Source: an uncultured Porphyromonadaceae bacterium | GTDB lineage: Bacteria; Bacteroidota; Bacteroidia; Bacteroidales; Muribaculaceae | Direction of reading: 5' to 3' | Assembly (NCBI GenBank): GCA_902461565.1 | Contig: CABPYL010000008.1 | Location: 25,022 to 89,021, forward strand | Length of the DNA: 64,000 bases | Shown here: in pieces, positions 44,226 through 53,173 of the stretch | How positions within the stretch are numbered: the stretch's first letter is position 1 | How the letters are laid out: each line of letters begins with the position of its first letter | Translations under genes and position numbers: made by a program | Notes under the pieces: generated by a model | Database searches by the model: none | The model's input: only the letters and a program-made list of their open reading frames with translations | What the model was told of the DNA's origin: nothing

Positions 44226-44744
44226 ATGAACACAATAACTAACAGGCAGATATGGTCCGGGGACATTCAGCCGATAGAGAATCTATGTTTCGAACATGTG
44301 GAAAGCAGCTACCTGAAAGTGGTTGTCATCCGTATAACCATTGTCTATGTTCTTCTGATGGGCACTGCATTGCTTATACCGCTGCTGTGTGACAACTGGT
44401 TATTGCTCGCCGGTGTGGAAGGTGCGCTCGCGGCGGCGTTTGCCGTCAATGTGGCTCTCGTCCGCAAAATATATAATTTCAAGGGTTATGCACTGCGCAA
44501 CAGGGATATATCCTATCGTTCCGGCATCTTTTTCACTACGGTAACCACTATACCTTTCTGCAAAATCCAGCAGGTGAGCATACGCATGAATTTAGTGAGC
44601 CGTATATTCGGACTATACTATGTGGATGTGATAAACGGTTCACAGTCGGCCATGAATCAGCTAACCATCCCGGGGCTGACGCACGAAAAGGCTGAGCGCC
44701 TGAAATCGTTGCTTATCAATAAAGCCGATTGCGACAATGACTGA
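44226..44744 (+). CDS. PH-domain membrane protein (YdbS-like)
   Basis: 172 residues: two membrane helices (about 30-52 and 56-76), then a bacterial PH domain (bPH2, about 85-165) with YALRNRDISYRSGIFFTTVTTIPFCKIQQVSI, the core pattern of YdbS. It is paired with the larger YdbT-like gene that overlaps it by 8 bases. Such pairs occur widely in bacteria; roles in the envelope stress response or antibiotic sensitivity have been suggested but are not settled. Confidence 0.85.
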   Translation: MNTITNRQIWSGDIQPIENLCFEHVESSYLKVVVIRITIVYVLLMGTALLIPLLCDNWLLLAGVEGALAAAFAVNVALVRKIYNFKGYALRNRDISYRSGIFFTTVTTIPFCKIQQVSIRMNLVSRIFGLYYVDVINGSQSAMNQLTIPGLTHEKAERLKSLLINKADCDND

Positions 44745-46233
44745 TTTCTCCACTCCCCGCCGAATGAGCGCCGGCGCTTTTGTGATAATGCTTCTGAAAT
44801 CGTTCCGGGAGATTATAGGCACTGCATTTGTCGCTGCGGTGTATCTGCTGTACAAAAGGGCTGATGCCGGACTGTCTCTATTCTTTGGGATAGTAATAGC
44901 CATCGGGATTATTCTTGCCTGGGCTACCATCCTGGCGTTTATAAGATATTATTTCAGAAAATTCCATATCGAAGGCGACAAGATGATATATACCAGCGGT
45001 CTCGCTACAAAGCAGACCACCAGCATCCCGCTTTCGCGGGTTCACACTCTGCGTACAAAAAGCGGTCTGTTCTACAGGCTGTTGGGCATGCGAGGCGTTA
45101 CTTTTGACACTTTGGCCAGCGACAAGGAGGAGGTTGAGCTGATTCTCGACGAACGCGACTGGCAGATGCTGCTGGACCGCGTGAACAGGGGTGAGAATTT
45201 CGCCGATATCACCGACACCTCGCTCCCCCTGCCTCCGCCTGTAGAAGATGATATACGTTCTGTAAGCAATTCAAATATACTGAAAGGTGCGCTGTGCCAG
45301 AATCATCTCAAAGGTTTTGCCGTACTTGGAGCAGTTGCGCTGGCGGTGTTCGACAAGGTGAACCAGATCGATGACGATGCGACCACCCGTATAATCGGTT
45401 ATATCGACACTCACGCCGGCGATATAATGCCCTCGGGATTGGAGTGCATTTGCTTCCTTTTAGCCGTATATCTTGTTGTTATGGTATTGTGGACTGGCAA
45501 AATAGCATTGCACTACGGCAATATGACCATACGGACCACCGATAACCGCCTGACGATTGAATCGGGCCTTGTATCGCGGTTTACGTGCCGGCTCGCGCGG
45601 GAAAAGACCACGGTGCTGAAAATAAAGCAGAACCCGCTCGAAAAAATTGCCGGCTGCCAGACAATTACGTTGCGTCAGGCAGCCAATGCCACCGATACCA
45701 AAAAGGAGGGAGACATACGAATATATGGGTCGGACCTCGGTGCGGAAATGTTTGCGTGGTGGCTCGGCGACATGGACGACAGAAGCGATGTCAACCTAAT
45801 GTTGGCCAAATCCGGAAAAGGTTTGTTGATGCGCAGATTTGTTCCGCAGCTTATATTGGCTGCTGTGGCCGCAGCGATAATAATCGGCACTACGCAGTTT
45901 GTGTTTCCCGCTGTGATAATCTGCACGGTTTATGCCGCCGTTGCTGCGGTGCGTGCGGTCATGGCATGGAAACACAGCAGCATAGAACTAAAGGAATCGT
46001 ATGTGAGGATTAACGGCGGCAACATCGCCCGGATCCGTGAATATATACGGTACCGCGATATAGAAACGGTCGGCATTGCCAGTACTCCCTTTACTCCGTA
46101 CACTCGGCGCGTATCGTTGCGTGTGTCAACTAATGCCGGTGCAGCCGCGGTGTACTCCCTGACGCAGGACGAGGCCCTTGCAATCCGCAATTTTATGCTA
46201 GGCAAAATGACGGCCGCAAGTATTCACGCATAG
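44737..46233 (+). CDS. PH-domain membrane protein (YdbT-like)
   Basis: 498 residues with three bacterial PH domains between pairs of membrane helices. The first has IEGDKMIYTSGLATKQTTSIPLSRVHTLRT, the second NRLTIESGLVSRFTCRLARE, the third ELKESYVRINGGNIARIREYI. This fits YdbT. It is coupled to the YdbS-like gene (8-base overlap). Its 3' end overlaps the convergent cytochrome c assembly gene by 10 bases. Confidence 0.85.
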   Translation: MTDFSTPRRMSAGAFVIMLLKSFREIIGTAFVAAVYLLYKRADAGLSLFFGIVIAIGIILAWATILAFIRYYFRKFHIEGDKMIYTSGLATKQTTSIPLSRVHTLRTKSGLFYRLLGMRGVTFDTLASDKEEVELILDERDWQMLLDRVNRGENFADITDTSLPLPPPVEDDIRSVSNSNILKGALCQNHLKGFAVLGAVALAVFDKVNQIDDDATTRIIGYIDTHAGDIMPSGLECICFLLAVYLVVMVLWTGKIALHYGNMTIRTTDNRLTIESGLVSRFTCRLAREKTTVLKIKQNPLEKIAGCQTITLRQAANATDTKKEGDIRIYGSDLGAEMFAWWLGDMDDRSDVNLMLAKSGKGLLMRRFVPQLILAAVAAAIIIGTTQFVFPAVIICTVYAAVAAVRAVMAWKHSSIELKESYVRINGGNIARIREYIRYRDIETVGIASTPFTPYTRRVSLRVSTNAGAAAVYSLTQDEALAIRNFMLGKMTAASIHA

Positions 46234-48107
46234 GAATGCAGTCCGGACAGGAGGTAGTTGGCGCCGAAATAGGTGAAAATCACCGACAGTACCGCCAAAA
46301 GGAGGTACCAGTGAAGCACCTCGGGCCTGCGGAAGAATTTAAGCCGGCGGTTGCCCCAGTGGACAGGAACGGAATATATAAGGAGCATCACAAGGGCGCA
46401 TGTTTCTTTCGGGTCCCATCCCCAGTATCTGCCCCACGACTGATTTGCCCATATGGCACCCACAAATATGCCTGCGGCCAACAGGAACACTGCCGGAACA
46501 AGAATTATGCGGTTGGTACGGCATAATGATTCTGCTGTCGCTTTGTTTTGCGACGACAGCGCTACGGCGGCAAGAATAGACATGAGCATAAAAAAGACAT
46601 ACGATGTCATTACCAGCATTACGTGTACCGACAGCAACGGGCTTGCCAGAACCGGCATAAGCATGCCAATGCGCGGCGACCGCCCACCCATAAGGGCGAC
46701 GAACAGCGTCATGGCGGCTACGATCACAAACGCGCCTTTCAGCATCCTGTTTCTGCTGACCAAAGAACACAGTAGGGCGAACATCCCCATGAAAAGCATC
46801 GTTTCGGGCCCGTTCGACAGAGGCGCATGGCCTCCCGTCCACCATAGCAGTGCCATTATCGAAACGATGTACATCAACAGCACCCCTGTCGCCGCATTGG
46901 CCCCTGCAATCATGATCTTTTTTATCCGGATACCTTTTATGGCGACAGCAATATAAAAAAATCCGATAAACAGCGACAGGATAGCGGGCCACAGCAGTCC
47001 GGCATATCGGTTGTATATTCTCTCGGCCTGCATCTGTGCCGGCGAAGGCAGATTTTCAGGTCCGGCATATTTTATCTGCTCTGAAATCAGACTGTCTATC
47101 GCCGCATCGGCGGCGATATTGCGTCCGGCAAGCAAAAGGCTTTTGATTCCGGGCATCGTGGTCTGCATGAATTTCCATTGTTCGAGGCTCATTTGCGACG
47201 GGCGGCGCCCCGTGAGCGATAGCCATTCCATATGGCCGTCGTCGGCACGGTACGGATAAATCCTGAATGCTTCTCCGGTTCCGAGCCAGTGGATAAGGGC
47301 TTCTCGCTCGTTTTGCTGCTTTTGTTTTTTAGGATTGCCTTGTGTTTCCGGCAGTGAGGAATTGTAATCACGTTCCCATGTATCGAAGTAGAACAGCCAG
47401 CCAGACAGCACCTGCTCGGGCGTGAGTCCGCGATAGCTCCTTCCATATAGTTTCATGGTAACGTCTCTGGCCATTGTCTGTAGCGGGCAGATACGGTCGT
47501 TCCAGTAAACATATACTTTGCCCATGTCGGCGGCCAGGGGTCGTTGCATCACAGGGAGTGAAGCAGTATCCGCAGCATTGGCATTAAGTGCGGCGAAGAA
47601 CATAACCGCCGGTATGGCTTTCGCGCCCGATTTCAGCAGCGAACGCCATAGGGTTCTGCGTTGGAAGAAGAATCCGGTCATCCCGATAAACAGTAGTCCG
47701 TATCCGAGGTATGTGATACCAGTCCCCCACGGATCGTAACTGATGGAAAGCCTTGTGGCGCCGGGGCTTATTCCGGACTGATAGAAGCGCCACCCGTCTA
47801 TCTGCGCCACTTTATTCATGGATACGGCAACACAGCGGCCGCCTATGCGCAGACGGCTGTGAAAATCCATAGGAGTGGTGGTGCCGGGATAAAAATCTAT
47901 GTCGGCGCCCTCGAGCGATACCTGGAAAGGGAACTTCCCGTCGCCGGGCCCCGACTTCTTTTGGAATTCCGAAGTGGTGTGTCCCTCGGCGATAGACAGT
48001 TCGCCCTGGATACCATAGAAATGAGTAACAATTGCCCCGGCCAGAATAATGGCCAAGGCAATATGTATAAGAAGGGTAAAAGGTTGTCGTAACATATCAG
48101 ATAGCAT
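46224..48107 (-). CDS. Cytochrome c assembly protein (ResB-CcsA fusion)
   Basis: System II cytochrome c biogenesis: carries haem across the inner membrane and joins it to apocytochromes. 627 residues: ResB-like N-terminal part (two helices around a periplasmic domain with YGIQGELSIAEG, about 1-170), a central periplasmic region (200-380), and a CcsA part with about seven helices and the haem-handling WWD-like signature SWGRYWGWDPKETCALVMLL (about 555-575), and histidines GGHAPLSNGPETM. Start at the ATG at 48107 (11-base overlap with the di-haem gene); the ATG at 48095 is also possible. It presumably matures the di-haem protein encoded just upstream. Confidence 0.85.
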   Translation of the reverse strand: MLSDMLRQPFTLLIHIALAIILAGAIVTHFYGIQGELSIAEGHTTSEFQKKSGPGDGKFPFQVSLEGADIDFYPGTTTPMDFHSRLRIGGRCVAVSMNKVAQIDGWRFYQSGISPGATRLSISYDPWGTGITYLGYGLLFIGMTGFFFQRRTLWRSLLKSGAKAIPAVMFFAALNANAADTASLPVMQRPLAADMGKVYVYWNDRICPLQTMARDVTMKLYGRSYRGLTPEQVLSGWLFYFDTWERDYNSSLPETQGNPKKQKQQNEREALIHWLGTGEAFRIYPYRADDGHMEWLSLTGRRPSQMSLEQWKFMQTTMPGIKSLLLAGRNIAADAAIDSLISEQIKYAGPENLPSPAQMQAERIYNRYAGLLWPAILSLFIGFFYIAVAIKGIRIKKIMIAGANAATGVLLMYIVSIMALLWWTGGHAPLSNGPETMLFMGMFALLCSLVSRNRMLKGAFVIVAAMTLFVALMGGRSPRIGMLMPVLASPLLSVHVMLVMTSYVFFMLMSILAAVALSSQNKATAESLCRTNRIILVPAVFLLAAGIFVGAIWANQSWGRYWGWDPKETCALVMLLIYSVPVHWGNRRLKFFRRPEVLHWYLLLAVLSVIFTYFGANYLLSGLHSYA

Positions 48108-49746
48108 CTACGAAACGTATAATTGCGTCTCGGTCGGCTTTGGGTAGCTTGCGGAACAGCTCGATGCTGTGGCGGGCGTCGCTCTGCGGCGAATATCCGT
48201 GCCACATAATGGCTTCGAGTGCTGTGCGCGCACGGCAGTCGTGCAGGCGGTCGGCTGTGGGGCAGCCCGTTATCTTGCTGTGCAGTCCACGGCCCCACAG
48301 AGGTGTGGTGCGGCACCATCCTCCGCGGATATCATTGGCCATAAGCAGCTTGTGCTGTACCATGTCGGTATAGGGCCATATTTTCTGGTGCGGGAAGCGC
48401 GGTAGTTCATCGCCCTTGAAGAATCTGGCGGGGTCCACGATATTGTCGGGGCCTGTCGTCCAGCTGGGACGGTGGCAGTAGTCGCAGCCGATTTCGGTGA
48501 ACAGTTCTTTGCCTCGCAGCACGTCGGGATCGTCGATGTCGCGTACGGCGGGAACAGCCAGGCCACGATGCCATATCATCAGGTCGGTATATTCGTCATC
48601 GCTCATCTCCACGTCCAGATTCTTGTCGGTGAGGTATGCGGTGATACGTTCTTCCATAGTACCCTCCCAGTACGAAGAATGTTTCCGTTCGGGATCTATG
48701 CGGGCTACGTAGCTGTCGAAGCCGGCCTGAACATCGGGATCGGTAGCCGAATATTTCACGTAGGTTCCTGCGGCGTCGAGGTAGTGATACCTGCGGTCGG
48801 AACGTGTTACATTGGTAATGTTCCAGATAGCATTTGCGCCGGCGGCATCCTGCAGCGGACCACGCGAGAGGGCGTAGGTGAATCGGCGGACATATTTGGT
48901 GCCGTCGCCCTGCAGGGTGTTGGCATACATCGAGTTCCAGCCTCCACCGCTGTAAAAGGCGGTGTTGAAGCCGTTAGGCAGGAATCCGTCAGCCTCCTCT
49001 TTGCGGTATTGGGCAAGAATGTCATCCTCCGGAATGGCATCTATAAGGCCCGTGCCGTAAATACCGATGGTAGATTCAAGCTTCACGGCATAGTCGCCGG
49101 GCAGCTGATAGCCGCGGTTAACAACATATATGGCCTCGCGGGGCATGGTAACTTCCGGATACTGGAGCGAATACTGCTCGCCGTCGTCAAACCGGTTGTT
49201 CCATTCGTCGGTGGCCTCGATCCATCTGACCTTGATTTTGGACTCGTCTAACGGAGCCTTGAACGGAGCCACGGCGTGGCTCTGCGGCATACCGGCAAGC
49301 CACGACACGTAACCCTCGGTAGCGGGATCGTATACCACCAGCAGGCAGCCGTTGCCGATTTCGTTGGTGTTGAAACTTCCTTCGGGCACACGTGTGCCGT
49401 GTCCATAGTTGGGATGGCAGTGGATACACGATGTACGGATATACACCGGACCGAGGCCCGAGCGCACGCCGGTCTGGTTTGCCATGAAAGGCTTCTCAAA
49501 AATGGCCTCACCGTTCTTGAAAGACTGGTAAAGACCTTGGCGTTCGACAGCCGGTGCCGGCTGTTCGAAGGCATTGCTTGTGCTCAGCAGAGTGGTGCCG
49601 AGTTCGCCTCCCGCATAAAACCATTCCGGAAGGGTTTTCTCCTCCGGAACAGGTTCGTCTTTAACCTTGTCGTCCGAACAGGACGACAAGGCGAAAGCCA
49701 CGCACGAAACGAAAGCAAGCCTGTAGCAGGTAGTTGCTTTTTTCAT
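48097..49746 (-). CDS. Di-haem oxidoreductase-like lipoprotein (DHOR/MauG-related)
   Basis: 549 residues, lipobox ALSSC (Cys23), exported. Haem-binding CxxCH sites: CIHCH at 107-111 and CDYCH at about 420. GTRVPEGSFNTNEIGNG and CRTTPLWGRGLHS are typical of the DUF1111 di-haem family. The third gene of an operon with porin, imelysin and the cytochrome assembly gene, it may handle peroxide or iron redox near the surface. Substrate unknown. Confidence 0.85.
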   Translation of the reverse strand: MKKATTCYRLAFVSCVAFALSSCSDDKVKDEPVPEEKTLPEWFYAGGELGTTLLSTSNAFEQPAPAVERQGLYQSFKNGEAIFEKPFMANQTGVRSGLGPVYIRTSCIHCHPNYGHGTRVPEGSFNTNEIGNGCLLVVYDPATEGYVSWLAGMPQSHAVAPFKAPLDESKIKVRWIEATDEWNNRFDDGEQYSLQYPEVTMPREAIYVVNRGYQLPGDYAVKLESTIGIYGTGLIDAIPEDDILAQYRKEEADGFLPNGFNTAFYSGGGWNSMYANTLQGDGTKYVRRFTYALSRGPLQDAAGANAIWNITNVTRSDRRYHYLDAAGTYVKYSATDPDVQAGFDSYVARIDPERKHSSYWEGTMEERITAYLTDKNLDVEMSDDEYTDLMIWHRGLAVPAVRDIDDPDVLRGKELFTEIGCDYCHRPSWTTGPDNIVDPARFFKGDELPRFPHQKIWPYTDMVQHKLLMANDIRGGWCRTTPLWGRGLHSKITGCPTADRLHDCRARTALEAIMWHGYSPQSDARHSIELFRKLPKADRDAIIRFVDAI

Positions 49747-50897
49747 AATCGGGTAATAACTGAATTGGCGTTTTCAAGAGCCTCGACAAGGGTGTTGCCG
49801 GCGGCCTTCATTGCGGTTTCGGCAAGTGCGCCGGTCGCATTTTTTGCGAAAGGCTCGGGAATGGTTTCGATTGCGGCAATGGCATTGTCGATGGCATTCC
49901 TTACGGCGGTATCTGCATCGGGGCTTAAGGATTTAACATAGTCGCTGACAGATGCGTCGCCGGAACGGCTGCCCAGGTATGCGTTCTTGATGGAACGGAT
50001 ATTGTCGGCGAAATCCTCGATGGAGTTGAGCGAATAGGGCGATTCGATATAGTTCTTGTCTTCCTGCGAGGAACCGATGTGGGGGCGGCCGATTTTAGTA
50101 TTGCCTACCTCGTCGGCGATGTCGATGCAGCCCTGTATTATTTCTTCGGCGGCTTCCTGATAGGTTTTGAAGCGCGAGCCGGGCTGCCCGGCGTTCATCA
50201 TCTCCCATCCGTAGTTTTCGCTGTAGTCGAGTTCGGCATCTTCGAGGATGTCCTGTTTTGCCTTGGACACGTTTTCTGTGCCTGCCCAGCATGCTTCCAG
50301 ACATACGCACTGCTGGCACAGATCCTCGGCGACGGCAACGAGGTATTCCAATTCCTCGGGAGTATAGTCGGTGGAGTGTACGAGGGCGGTGTTCTCGTCG
50401 GCGCTAAGTTCGAAAAGCATGTATTCCACAGCGTGGAAACCGATAAGGCCGTAGCCGCCGTTGTTTTCCAGCGACCACTGGTTGCCGTTGCGGATCTGTA
50501 CGAGCAGATTGTCCATAGCGGCCTTGTCCAGGGGCCACGAGTCGATATGGGGGTCGATATTATGGTTGGCGGCGGGACCGAAGAGGAATGCCTCGGAAAG
50601 TTCCCAGCTCTTCCGGGCCTCTTTCCAAGCCTCGCCGGCTGCCTTGATATCGCCGGAGGCAAGTGTGCCTGCGGCATGTTTCTCCTGGATGGTATTGCAC
50701 AGGTCGCGCATGCGGATGGCTGCGTCGGCCATTGCCGAGTATGTGGGCCGTACGGTGTGTTCTACATAAGCCTCCGTTGCGGTTTTCAGAGTCTGCTCCT
50801 TTTGCGACAGGCCGCCGGCAGCGGGCTCGTCGTTGTCCGAGCAGCTTGAGACAAGCAACGCTGCAATGGCCGCCATAAGTAGTTTTGAAATCTTCAT
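49743..50897 (-). CDS. Imelysin-family lipoprotein
   Basis: 384 residues, all-alpha after a lipobox (LLVSSC, Cys19). The family GxHxxE motif appears as IGFHAVEYMLF, a metal-binding site proposed for iron. The middle of the protein (CQQCVCLEACWAG) has an unusual cluster of four Cys. Members are often iron-regulated and lie next to di-haem proteins. The ATG overlap with the di-haem gene is 4 bases. Confidence 0.85.
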   Translation of the reverse strand: MKISKLLMAAIAALLVSSCSDNDEPAAGGLSQKEQTLKTATEAYVEHTVRPTYSAMADAAIRMRDLCNTIQEKHAAGTLASGDIKAAGEAWKEARKSWELSEAFLFGPAANHNIDPHIDSWPLDKAAMDNLLVQIRNGNQWSLENNGGYGLIGFHAVEYMLFELSADENTALVHSTDYTPEELEYLVAVAEDLCQQCVCLEACWAGTENVSKAKQDILEDAELDYSENYGWEMMNAGQPGSRFKTYQEAAEEIIQGCIDIADEVGNTKIGRPHIGSSQEDKNYIESPYSLNSIEDFADNIRSIKNAYLGSRSGDASVSDYVKSLSPDADTAVRNAIDNAIAAIETIPEPFAKNATGALAETAMKAAGNTLVEALENANSVITRL

Positions 50898-50930
50898 ATG
50901 TCTTATCTTTAGAATGGTTTATATTAGCTG

Positions 50931-52220
50931 TTATTTGAACCAGCCCACATAGGCGATACCGATATTGATGGCCGGTTCGTTGTTGTATTTTTTGTTCAGT
51001 ATGCCGTAGGTGTAGTCGCCTTTAACAATTATCTCCGGTATCGGCATCCAGTTTATGCCGGCCGAAATTTTGTTTCTTTTGCACCATTGCAGCGATGTGC
51101 CGCTTTCCATTTTCGCCATAGAATCGTAATAATCGTATCTGCTGAATACATAGAACTTCTGTCCCGACGCTTTCATAGCGGGCATCAGCGAGAAAATATT
51201 GTATCCGGCTTCCACTCCGGCCACGATAACGTCCGATGCAACTTCCTGGCGTTTGGATGTGGAGTTCTTGGACATCGCGATATTGAACTTGCTTATGTGT
51301 GCGGCGTCGCTGAGGTGGCCCCAGTCGAAATTGCCGCGGGCAAGGAATCCGTGCCCCTCATATTTGAAATCGAACGAGACAACCGATACGGTGCCCCGGA
51401 TTCCGTTGTTCTTTTCGGAATCGGTGGGGTAGAGTGTGTTGCGGAACGAATTGCCTACATAGCCGCTTATACCCATCCGCAGGCCTTTCACGCTGTAGTT
51501 GTCGATTCGGCCTGCGAAGGCATAATTATTGGCGATTTTGAATTCGAACGGCGATGCGGAGCCGTCGTGAATCCAGCTCTGGTTGCCGAAACGCTCCGAA
51601 TCGAGACCCGGCAGAAACATTGCCATATAGGACCATGCTCCGGCACGGCCCGACAGCGACAGCGATACCTCGTGCCACGTGCACGGGAAGATGGTGTTCT
51701 CGCCCTCGGGGCGGTATACGCCGAAGAACTGATTGGGTTCGTGGTGTGCGTTTGTGGCTCCTACCGGCACAACCTGCATGCCCGCGCGCAGTTTCAGCTG
51801 AGGCAGGAATACCTTCTGTATATAGAACTGCTCAAGAGCTACCTCCCCGCCGCGTTCTATTTCGCTTTCATATTCGCCGGCTTCCTCCGTTTCTATTTCT
51901 ATGGCCGATTCGGTGCCACCGTGCTCGAATTCGATTTCCGACGAAAGGGACCAGCCTTTTCCGAAATCATAACCGAGATAGATAACCACATGCGGCAAAT
52001 CAAAGCGTCCGTGGCTGCCTTTGTACTTGTCCGGTTCGGAATACCTCAGATAATTGTCACTGTAAAAATTACGGGAGAAAGCCACCTCGCCGTAGCCTCC
52101 GACATGCAGTCTGTCCAATGCCGACGGCTTGGTCTGAGCCACGCCGGAATTCTGGGAATAGACAGGCGTTGAAGCACACAGCATAATGGGAATAAGCGCC
52201 AGATAAAATTTCAGATTCAT
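50931..52220 (-). CDS. Porin-like outer-membrane protein
   Basis: 429 residues with signal peptide (MNLKFYLALIPIMLCAS, YSQ) and strand-rich sequence like phosphate-selective porins (LHVGGYGEVAFSRNF, DLPHVVIYLGYDFG). The acidic stretch ESAIEIETEEAGEYESEIER (residues 111-130) is notable and could bind cations. Leads the imelysin/di-haem operon, which suggests iron or another metal as cargo. Confidence 0.75.
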   Translation of the reverse strand: MNLKFYLALIPIMLCASTPVYSQNSGVAQTKPSALDRLHVGGYGEVAFSRNFYSDNYLRYSEPDKYKGSHGRFDLPHVVIYLGYDFGKGWSLSSEIEFEHGGTESAIEIETEEAGEYESEIERGGEVALEQFYIQKVFLPQLKLRAGMQVVPVGATNAHHEPNQFFGVYRPEGENTIFPCTWHEVSLSLSGRAGAWSYMAMFLPGLDSERFGNQSWIHDGSASPFEFKIANNYAFAGRIDNYSVKGLRMGISGYVGNSFRNTLYPTDSEKNNGIRGTVSVVSFDFKYEGHGFLARGNFDWGHLSDAAHISKFNIAMSKNSTSKRQEVASDVIVAGVEAGYNIFSLMPAMKASGQKFYVFSRYDYYDSMAKMESGTSLQWCKRNKISAGINWMPIPEIIVKGDYTYGILNKKYNNEPAINIGIAYVGWFK

Positions 52221-52239
52221 AGTCTATTTTATTTGGCTG

Positions 52240-52272
52240 CAAAGTTAGCCCGAAAAGCAGCATCTCTCCAAT
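52240..52272 (-). promoter_or_regulatory. Promoter of the porin-imelysin operon
   Basis: ATTG (52272-52269), 21 bases, TAACTTTG (52247-52240) on the minus strand; leader of about 16 bases. I see no clear Fur-type palindrome, though a regulator site cannot be excluded. Confidence 0.6.
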
Positions 52273-52384
52273 ACCCTCGAAATGTGGTTTTTAAAATACC
52301 TTTATTCTCCTGAAATAATATAAATAAACTCCCTACGGTAAGGTATGCCGGTCCTGCGCTACCGCACAAGGAAGGTATGCGGCA

Positions 52385-52798
52385 TTAAAAATCATAGTAG
52401 TCTCTTATGCCGGGGATGTCGCGGGCGATAGCCTGCATTATTGTCCTGATGCCTTCCGGAGTTTCGGCGTGCAGAATGTCGAGATTCAGAATTTCCTTAA
52501 GCTGGTCCAACGCCACATTTTCCGCTTCGCCGGAGATGGCGCTGTCGCCCATCCATAGGCCCGTGAGGGCTAACTTTGCCGAACATACTTCTTTTGTTGT
52601 CTCGTCGGTGCGGGTATAAAGAGTTATTGCAAAAGAAGGAGCTTTATGGAAAAGCCTGAGAACCTTGGCCATGATGCGGTCGCGGTAAAGAATTGTCAGT
52701 TTACGCGTAAGCCAGTCGGCGTCGGCGAGAGTGCTCACGCACTCGGCATCCGAGAAGTCGCATCCGTACAGCGGGCGTATCTCTTTAATCGGTTCCAT
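52385..52798 (-). CDS. Hypothetical protein
   Basis: 137 residues, no signal or helix; mixed alpha-beta. Opens with PIKEIRPLYGCDFSDAECV and ends with DIPGIRDYYDF. I recognise no family. It follows the zinc-ribbon gene by 11 bases, so they are one unit. Cytoplasmic, function unknown. Confidence 0.6.
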   Translation of the reverse strand: MEPIKEIRPLYGCDFSDAECVSTLADADWLTRKLTILYRDRIMAKVLRLFHKAPSFAITLYTRTDETTKEVCSAKLALTGLWMGDSAISGEAENVALDQLKEILNLDILHAETPEGIRTIMQAIARDIPGIRDYYDF

Positions 52799-52809
52799 AT
52801 CTGTCGTAA

Positions 52810-53064
52810 TCAGAAATATCTTTTATGAAGCGCTTTCAATAGCCTGTCGTTCAGCTTGATGCCGCAGGCTTCGCCAAGAACGGCATCGCAGTCGCAGTAG
52901 GGACAGATGGCAGTGGTGCCTTCGTCGGTATAGTTGTCTATCTCCGATGGTTTGAAAAATGTCTGGCAGCAGATGCAGTAACAGAACAGCGAGTGTTCAA
53001 TTTCATTGCGGTTATAGATGGTATGACTGTGTAATGCGTCAAATTCGCTTTCAGAAATTTTCAT
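52810..53064 (-). CDS. Small zinc-ribbon protein
   Basis: 84 residues with two Cys pairs (CICCQTFF at about 30 and CPYCDCDAVLGEACGI at about 54) spaced like a zinc ribbon. Resembles a family of small cytoplasmic proteins (FKPSEIDNYTDEGTTAICPYC) seen in enterobacteria too. Function unknown. Confidence 0.7.
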   Translation of the reverse strand: MKISESEFDALHSHTIYNRNEIEHSLFCYCICCQTFFKPSEIDNYTDEGTTAICPYCDCDAVLGEACGIKLNDRLLKALHKRYF

Positions 53065-53120
53065 GGATTCAATATTGGTTTTATATAGCGGTAGCGAGAC
53101 CGGAGGCCATAAATCTGATT

Positions 53121-53146
53121 AACCCCGGACCACACAGTCCGGGGTT
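53121..53146 (-). terminator. Hairpin terminator of the seven-gene row
   Basis: AACCCCGGAC pairs with GTCCGGGGTT, a perfect 10-bp stem with a 6-base loop, 28 bases after the stop at 53174. The downstream U-tract is weak, so strength is uncertain, but it is the only such structure at the end of the row. Confidence 0.65.
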
Positions 53147-53173
53147 ACTTTGCAAAACCCGCTTATGCGGATT

